Made by a program: the position numbers and the translations under genes | Shown: piece by piece, positions 58,101-64,000 of the stretch | How the letters are laid out: every line of letters starts with the position of its first letter | Position numbering within the stretch: position 1 is the stretch's first letter | Notes under the pieces: model-generated | What the model saw: the letters and a program-made list of their open reading frames with translations, nothing else | Told to the model about the DNA's origin: nothing | Databases searched by the model: none | Origin: Carpediemonas membranifera | Taxonomy: Eukaryota > Fornicata | Direction: 5' to 3' | Assembly (NCBI GenBank): GCA_019828565.1 | Contig: JAHDYR010000016.1 | Span: 211,053-275,052, forward strand | Length of the DNA stretch: 64,000 nucleotides

Positions 58101-59126
58101 TCCACCGACCACACGAAGCAGCTCACCTGCGACGGCGGCGAGTACCAGGACGAGACCGGCCGGGGCGAGTGCAAGACATGCCCTGCCCAGCACAGCACTG
58201 CCAACGACGGTCGGCCCCACACGGTCTGCACCGCCTGGGTGAGCCCCGTCGTGGCCGTCAACACGACGACGCCCGTCACCCTCAACCTCACCAACGCTAA
58301 CAGCAACGTCTCCGACGCCACCATCGCCATTGGCGGCGAGACTGCTCCATGCGTTCTCATGCCGGGCCCCGGCTCGGCCCCCACGACAGTCGTGCCCGTC
58401 GTCTCGACCCCGACTGTCGCCGCCGGGACCTACACAATGACGTTCCAGCTTGAGGACGGCTCGACCGAGACGACCTCGATCACTCTGTCCCAGGAGCTCA
58501 CGATCCCCACCGAGGGCGAGGTTTCTTTCTCCGGCACATCTGCGACGAACACGGTCTCGAGCCCCATGTGCCCCTCCAAGATCTCGTCAAAGCATCTCTC
58601 CCCCGCCAGCTTCTCGGGCGCCTCAGTCTCCGGCTCGGATGTGCAGTGTAAGGCTACTCAATCTGTCACTCCGAAGACGATCAAATCATCTTTCATGCCG
58701 TCCTTCAAGCTCCGGCTGCCCGGCATGGCGTCTGCCCTGACGACACCGACGAGCACGGTCCAGGTGTGCGTGGCGCTGACGGACGCCACGTTCTCGAGCA
58801 CAGAGGGCATCAACATCACTGTCTCCGGCACGCCCGCCACTACGGTGTTTGTGGCCGACGGCATGGTGTGCACGCTCGATGTCTACGACGAGGACGTTAT
58901 TGCCACCGACGCCGACACGTTTGTCACCCTCGCCGGCACAACGCTCGTGGCCGCCCCGACAAGTGAGGCCGACTCCAGCACCGCCCTCATCGTGGTTGTT
59001 GCTGTCGGTCTGTTTGTGCTCGCCGCCGTTGCTGTCCTCACGGCCGTGGCGACGTTCTCGGTTTTCATGGTGGTCCGCCAGGTTCAAAAGAAGAAGGCAG
59101 TCGCCACCGCAGCGACTCAAGTTTAA
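55179..59126 (+). CDS. large surface protein: FG-GAP propeller, cysteine-rich repeats, TM anchor
   Basis: 1315 residues. A signal peptide (about 1-21, LFGLLLCVSATFAAA) is followed by FG-GAP-like propeller repeats (about 40-415; AVVGQYGFHGYRGKAFLYEL and several GxxVVGAxxxD units). Next is a cysteine-rich stalk (about 420-1000) of CPxGxYxxxxxxxxCxxC units like GCC2/GCC3 and EGF-type modules, then a Thr/Ser-rich beta region. One TM helix (about 1272-1300) follows, and a short basic tail RQVQKKKAVATAATQV. The plan (signal, Cys-rich ectodomain, single TM, very short tail) recalls cysteine-rich membrane proteins of Giardia and Spironucleus. The stalk includes a 166-residue exact tandem duplication. 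The leader before the ATG is strongly pyrimidine-rich. Confidence 0.8.
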   Translation: MRTKVLFGLLLCVSATFAAAITVTETQRWEPETVDPNYTKEALFSVGLAMSGSLAVVGQYGFHGYRGKAFLYELVGGVWTYSQELAITDANIGFDLFGFDACINGTTAIYVSSRGDGYAPSDTYIRTGAIFVFEPTGPDSTWVQTGKILPDERVKDASFSYPIVIHGDMLVTGSTNYNTVRGAAYVFRRSDTGEMTQEQLITYSDDSVQSYFGCSVSIDGDYMAIGAYAASAGAVGGNSYEGKVRIFHRNEAAWDLETTLYASIHGTSASFGMAVGLVNDTLVVGAPNSYDDIDKSTQPGAVYVFQRNGTDWVETDILFGDGEDDSAFGLQRALAFDGRTLVVGAHQSADDVRLKAGKTFVYQRSHDNWIQTQRLMSSAPLTGAGQGYRIALDNGHLISGAYHETITRESADYREAGAAYYFDLTAGYCPPGTFNDAGTCTDCPDGTYQADWNQPSCNDVEIGYYSTDWLTQTACNDGKFSNATGLASCYLAEPGYFVPADGEAHTEQLPCTADAAYTNTSGNSACNTAEAGYYVADEDRTKQVPCDGGKFQPDGGQTTCVETATKGHYVPADGKPHTTEEDCPAGHYCPTTGMATPEACAAGTFSADTAQDTVDTCAACTAGSYCGGEGLAATSGDCSAGYFCISGATTASPTDGDTGDICPVGSYCPAGSTSSTPCTEVGSYTNATGKEACDVADEGFFVDPTDHTKQQPCNAGKYQPATGKSSCETATKGHYVPADGKPHTTEEDCPAGHYCPTTGMATPEACAAGTFSADTAQDTVDTCAACTAGSYCGGEGLAATSGDCSAGYFCISGATTASPTDGDTGDICPVGSYCPAGSTSSTPCTEVGSYTNATGKEACDVADEGFFVDPTDHTKQQPCNAGKYQPATGKSSCETATKGHYVPEGSIGYTAQQSCVVGTFANETAMTACIIAEAGYYVPSPEATDQLACSAEGAYTNSTGSKSCETATAGWYVNSTDHTKQLTCDGGEYQDETGRGECKTCPAQHSTANDGRPHTVCTAWVSPVVAVNTTTPVTLNLTNANSNVSDATIAIGGETAPCVLMPGPGSAPTTVVPVVSTPTVAAGTYTMTFQLEDGSTETTSITLSQELTIPTEGEVSFSGTSATNTVSSPMCPSKISSKHLSPASFSGASVSGSDVQCKATQSVTPKTIKSSFMPSFKLRLPGMASALTTPTSTVQVCVALTDATFSSTEGINITVSGTPATTVFVADGMVCTLDVYDEDVIATDADTFVTLAGTTLVAAPTSEADSSTALIVVVAVGLFVLAAVAVLTAVATFSVFMVVRQVQKKKAVATAATQV
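56869..57864 (+). repeat. 498-base exact tandem duplication in the cysteine-rich stalk
   Basis: Two head-to-tail copies (56869-57366 and 57367-57864), 166 codons each, appear identical along their length; the start of a third unit follows (GCCACCAAGGGCCACTACGT). The reading frame is kept. Confidence 0.92.
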
Positions 59127-59210
59127 TTGACACGTAAATCTCACATGTGCGTGATATTACGTTAGTTTAGTTATGTGTCAGGATGCCGGCCCCACCGGGG
59201 GTGAGGGGTT

Positions 59211-59638
59211 TCGGCCTTGCCATGTCAGGCTCTCTCGCGGTTGTCGGCCAGTATGGGTTCCATGGCTACCGCGGCAAAGCCTTCCTCTACGAGCTGGTTG
59301 GTGGCGTTTGGACGTATTCGCAAGAACTTGCTATAACTGACGCAAATATTGGCTTCGATCTCTTCGGTTTCGACGCGTGCATCAACGGTACGACGGCAAT
59401 ATACGTCTCTAGCCGTGGTGACGGTTACGCCCCGTCAGACACCTATATCCGTACCGGCGCTATCTTCGTCTTCGAGCCGACTGGTCCCGACTCAACTTGG
59501 GTTCAAACGGGCAAGATTCTGCCAGATGAACGCGTCAAAGACGCCTCTTTCAGCTATCCCATCGTCATCCATGGCGACATGCTTGTCACTGGGAGCACGA
59601 ATTACAACACTGTCAGAGGCGCCGCCTACGTCTTCAGG
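59211..59638 (+). pseudogene. 428-base identical partial copy of the surface-protein gene
   Basis: Matches 55315-55742 with no difference seen, at an offset of 3896 bases, starting 85 bases after the stop of the parent gene. It covers the first propeller repeats without promoter, signal peptide or stalk, and the frame runs on into unrelated sequence, ending at 59764. Probably a recent partial duplication. Confidence 0.9.
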
Positions 59639-59766
59639 TGGAGCAGGACATTGGACAAGGCTCTCTCAATTTCTGACCGTGCAGTTTATGCAGAGTTTCA
59701 TATCACAGATTGCACGTATGCTCAACTTATCCAATCATTACCCACTATGGATTATGGTTTATGAGT

Positions 59767-62241
<2,475 letters not shown>

Positions 62242-62541
62242 TTGGACTTATGCTTTAACTTGATGTTTGACACGGGTGATCGTGTCTGATCGCGACTCAA
62301 GAAAAGTCAACTGCCGGCACGACGAGTAAGAAAGGTGACACCCATGAAGGCCAGATCACGTGGATCCTGGGCTTCATCTTTCTCACCAATGCCCTTTGAC
62401 GTCCTGAGGCTCCATGTCCACCGGTCTGGAGTGAAGCCGAGGAATGCAAAGACTAGAAGCTAAGTACAACGTCATCCGCGTTTGCCTGTACAAATATCGA
62501 GCAATGCCGACTGCCAAAAACTCATTTTACAATTGAAAGCA
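62242..62541. other. intergenic spacer, nothing recognised
   Basis: 300 bases between CDC48 and the CCDC13-like stop. No supported feature. Confidence 0.4.
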
Positions 62542-63918
62542 TCACCCGCGCTCCTCACGCATCTTCGCGACCAGCTCGCCCAGTGCAGAGTCGTACGCCG
62601 CCTTGTTGTCCTCCAGCAGCTGCTTAGACAGACGTACCTCGTCCTCCTTGGCGACAAGTTCGTTCTTCAGCGCCCGCACCCGCGCCTCAGCCTGCTGCTT
62701 GGCAGACTCGAGCTCGATTCTCAGCTGAGCGGCGTCGTCCAGGTCACCGCTGCCCTCAGGCTTCTCCTGCATCAGCTTGGCATTCACCGCGTTCGCCTTA
62801 TTGACCTCGAGCTGCAGCTGCTGCCGCTGAGCTACTGCCTCCTCGAGCTGAGACGACAGGTCTGCATTGTGCCGCTTAGTCGATGCCAGCAGCTCCTCCA
62901 GCCTGGCTACCTCTGACGCGAGGGCCTTAGTCTGATGCTCGGACGCGCCCGCCTGGTTGGCTCTGGCGAGCTTGTCCTGCAGTGCTGAGATCATCTCGCC
63001 TCTCTCATCAAGCTCACCCTCGAGCTCCCGTATCCTCGCCGCACATTCCTCCAACTCCTGCGACGATGACGCGTGCTCCTCTTGTGCCCCCGAGGTCGAG
63101 ACGAGCTGCGACTGGGCGATCTGCGGTGTGGGCGGAGTCAGGGTCCTCGGCATCGACTCCTGGCTGAACTTGGGCCGGGGGAGGGCATCACTCGACTCCT
63201 TCTGCCGGAGAGAAGAGATGAGCTCGTCGTCGTGCTTCGCTTTCTGGACCATCATCTTCAGCTTGTTGCGGAGGTCGGCGCTCTGCTTCTCGAGGTAGCC
63301 CACTCTTGAGGATAGGCTGTCATTGTGGCGGCGCAGCTTGCTGTTGTTGTCGCCCTGCACGAGCAGCTGCTCCTCGAGCTCAGCCACCTTCTGGTGCAGG
63401 CTCTCGCGCATCTGGTCGAGATGGTGCTTGTTCTTGACGTCCACATCCGACTTGGCGTCTGAGCGCTCGCCAATCTTTGTGCGAGCTTCCTTGAGCTGCA
63501 CCTTGAGGAGGGCAATCTGTGTTGCTCGACCACGCCAATTTGACGCGCCGTCCAGGAGCTCCTGGGGATCCCACTGCTCGTCGCCCAGCTCCTTGATGAG
63601 TGCCTGACGGTATTTGGCGAGCTCGGCCTTGAGCTTTGTGTTGGACGCCTCGAGGGCACCCACTCTCTTTGTGAAATGGGCCATCATCTTCTTCTCGTCG
63701 GCTGGTGCCCCCTTGATCTTCGCTGGACTGGGTATTGCTGGAGAAGCTGCTGGCATTTTGGACTGTTTCTCCTTCAGCTCCTCCAATTCCTTCTTCAACT
63801 TTCGTGTGTGCTCTTGGGAACTGTTTAGCTCAAGTCTCAATGCCCGATTGGCCTTAGATAGTTCAATTATACGATCGGGAGCGGCCGATTCTTCCTCAAA
63901 CGCTTCAGGCCCACTCAT
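62542..63918 (-). CDS. CCDC13: CCDC13-like ciliary coiled-coil protein
   Basis: 458 residues, nearly all coiled coil. The diagnostic part is KYRQALIKELGDEQWDPQEL followed by LDGASNWRGRATQIALLKVQ (about residues 105-145), corresponding to CCDC13's 'VLASEVGEEVNLQQLLSSPGTWRGRAQQI'. The start IIELSKANRALRLELNSSQE also fits. CCDC13 is a centriolar-satellite and ciliary protein in animals; its presence fits a flagellate. A Ser/Pro linker at about 235-285 separates two coiled-coil halves. Start at the ATG at 63918. Confidence 0.72.
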   Translation of the reverse strand: MSGPEAFEEESAAPDRIIELSKANRALRLELNSSQEHTRKLKKELEELKEKQSKMPAASPAIPSPAKIKGAPADEKKMMAHFTKRVGALEASNTKLKAELAKYRQALIKELGDEQWDPQELLDGASNWRGRATQIALLKVQLKEARTKIGERSDAKSDVDVKNKHHLDQMRESLHQKVAELEEQLLVQGDNNSKLRRHNDSLSSRVGYLEKQSADLRNKLKMMVQKAKHDDELISSLRQKESSDALPRPKFSQESMPRTLTPPTPQIAQSQLVSTSGAQEEHASSSQELEECAARIRELEGELDERGEMISALQDKLARANQAGASEHQTKALASEVARLEELLASTKRHNADLSSQLEEAVAQRQQLQLEVNKANAVNAKLMQEKPEGSGDLDDAAQLRIELESAKQQAEARVRALKNELVAKEDEVRLSKQLLEDNKAAYDSALGELVAKMREERG

Positions 63919-64000
63919 GAAAAATTCGAACTGCTTTTAGACATAGCCTGCTCGACCGGCAGCCGACGCCAGAACCGGAGCTGGGCACGACCCACTCATT

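Noticed and set aside
56310-58220. 636-residue minus-strand frame opposite the surface-protein gene
   Set aside because: It is the antisense of the cysteine-rich repeats: low-complexity Gly/Ala/Val composition, repeated with the 498-base unit, no family resemblance.

Overview
The window is gene-dense, intron-poor nuclear DNA from a microbial eukaryote. Genes are separated by about 100-400 bases, use the standard genetic code (TAA, TAG and TGA all act as stops) and are GC-rich. The EF-1alpha lacks the insertion typical of animals and fungi. The few introns are tiny and mostly end in an (A/T)CACAG-type acceptor, like those of Giardia relatives, and one large cysteine-rich surface protein also recalls metamonads. 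Ciliary and gamma-tubulin-complex genes point to a flagellate. My best inference is a free-living fornicate metamonad (Kipferlia-like), but no search was possible.

Positions 1-47,144 hold 26 consecutive host genes, all on the minus strand. In order they are: an endosomal-trafficking trio (VPS35L, cut by the window edge; WASHC3; a SNAPIN-like protein); a GT21-like glycosyltransferase; a coiled-coil protein; an ankyrin protein; proteasome lid subunit Rpn8; SDA1; a seven-TM protein; EF-1alpha; proteasome chaperone PAC2; ribosomal proteins eL30 and eL42; an unknown protein; a possible MED18; the exosome helicase MTR4; prenyltransferase alpha; glycogen phosphorylase; and a 1806-residue WD-repeat protein. 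After the first Fanzor locus come proteasome beta4, taxilin, F-actin capping protein alpha, a polytopic membrane protein, NBP35, RAE1 and a gamma-tubulin complex protein.

The only plus-strand coding sequences in those 47 kb are two diverged copies of a Fanzor-like (eukaryotic TnpB-family) RuvC nuclease, at about 33.5-35.4 kb and 38.0-39.0 kb. Copy 1 is long but broken by a stop and a frameshift. Copy 2 is an open reading frame that keeps only the RuvC/zinc-finger half. Each is bracketed by imperfect direct repeats. These are the main mobile-element signal of the window.

From 45.4 to 50.5 kb two gamma-tubulin-complex-protein-like genes, head to head, lie next to a gamma-like divergent tubulin: an apparent gamma-tubulin small complex locus. 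After it come a HEAT/TOG-like proline-rich protein, a multi-intron membrane protein, a large FG-GAP plus cysteine-rich surface protein with a 498-base internal tandem duplication, and a 428-base identical partial copy of that gene. The window ends with Cdc48/p97 (three ultrashort introns) and a CCDC13-like ciliary protein on the minus strand. Eleven supported host introns have been placed; ten are 28-37 nt.
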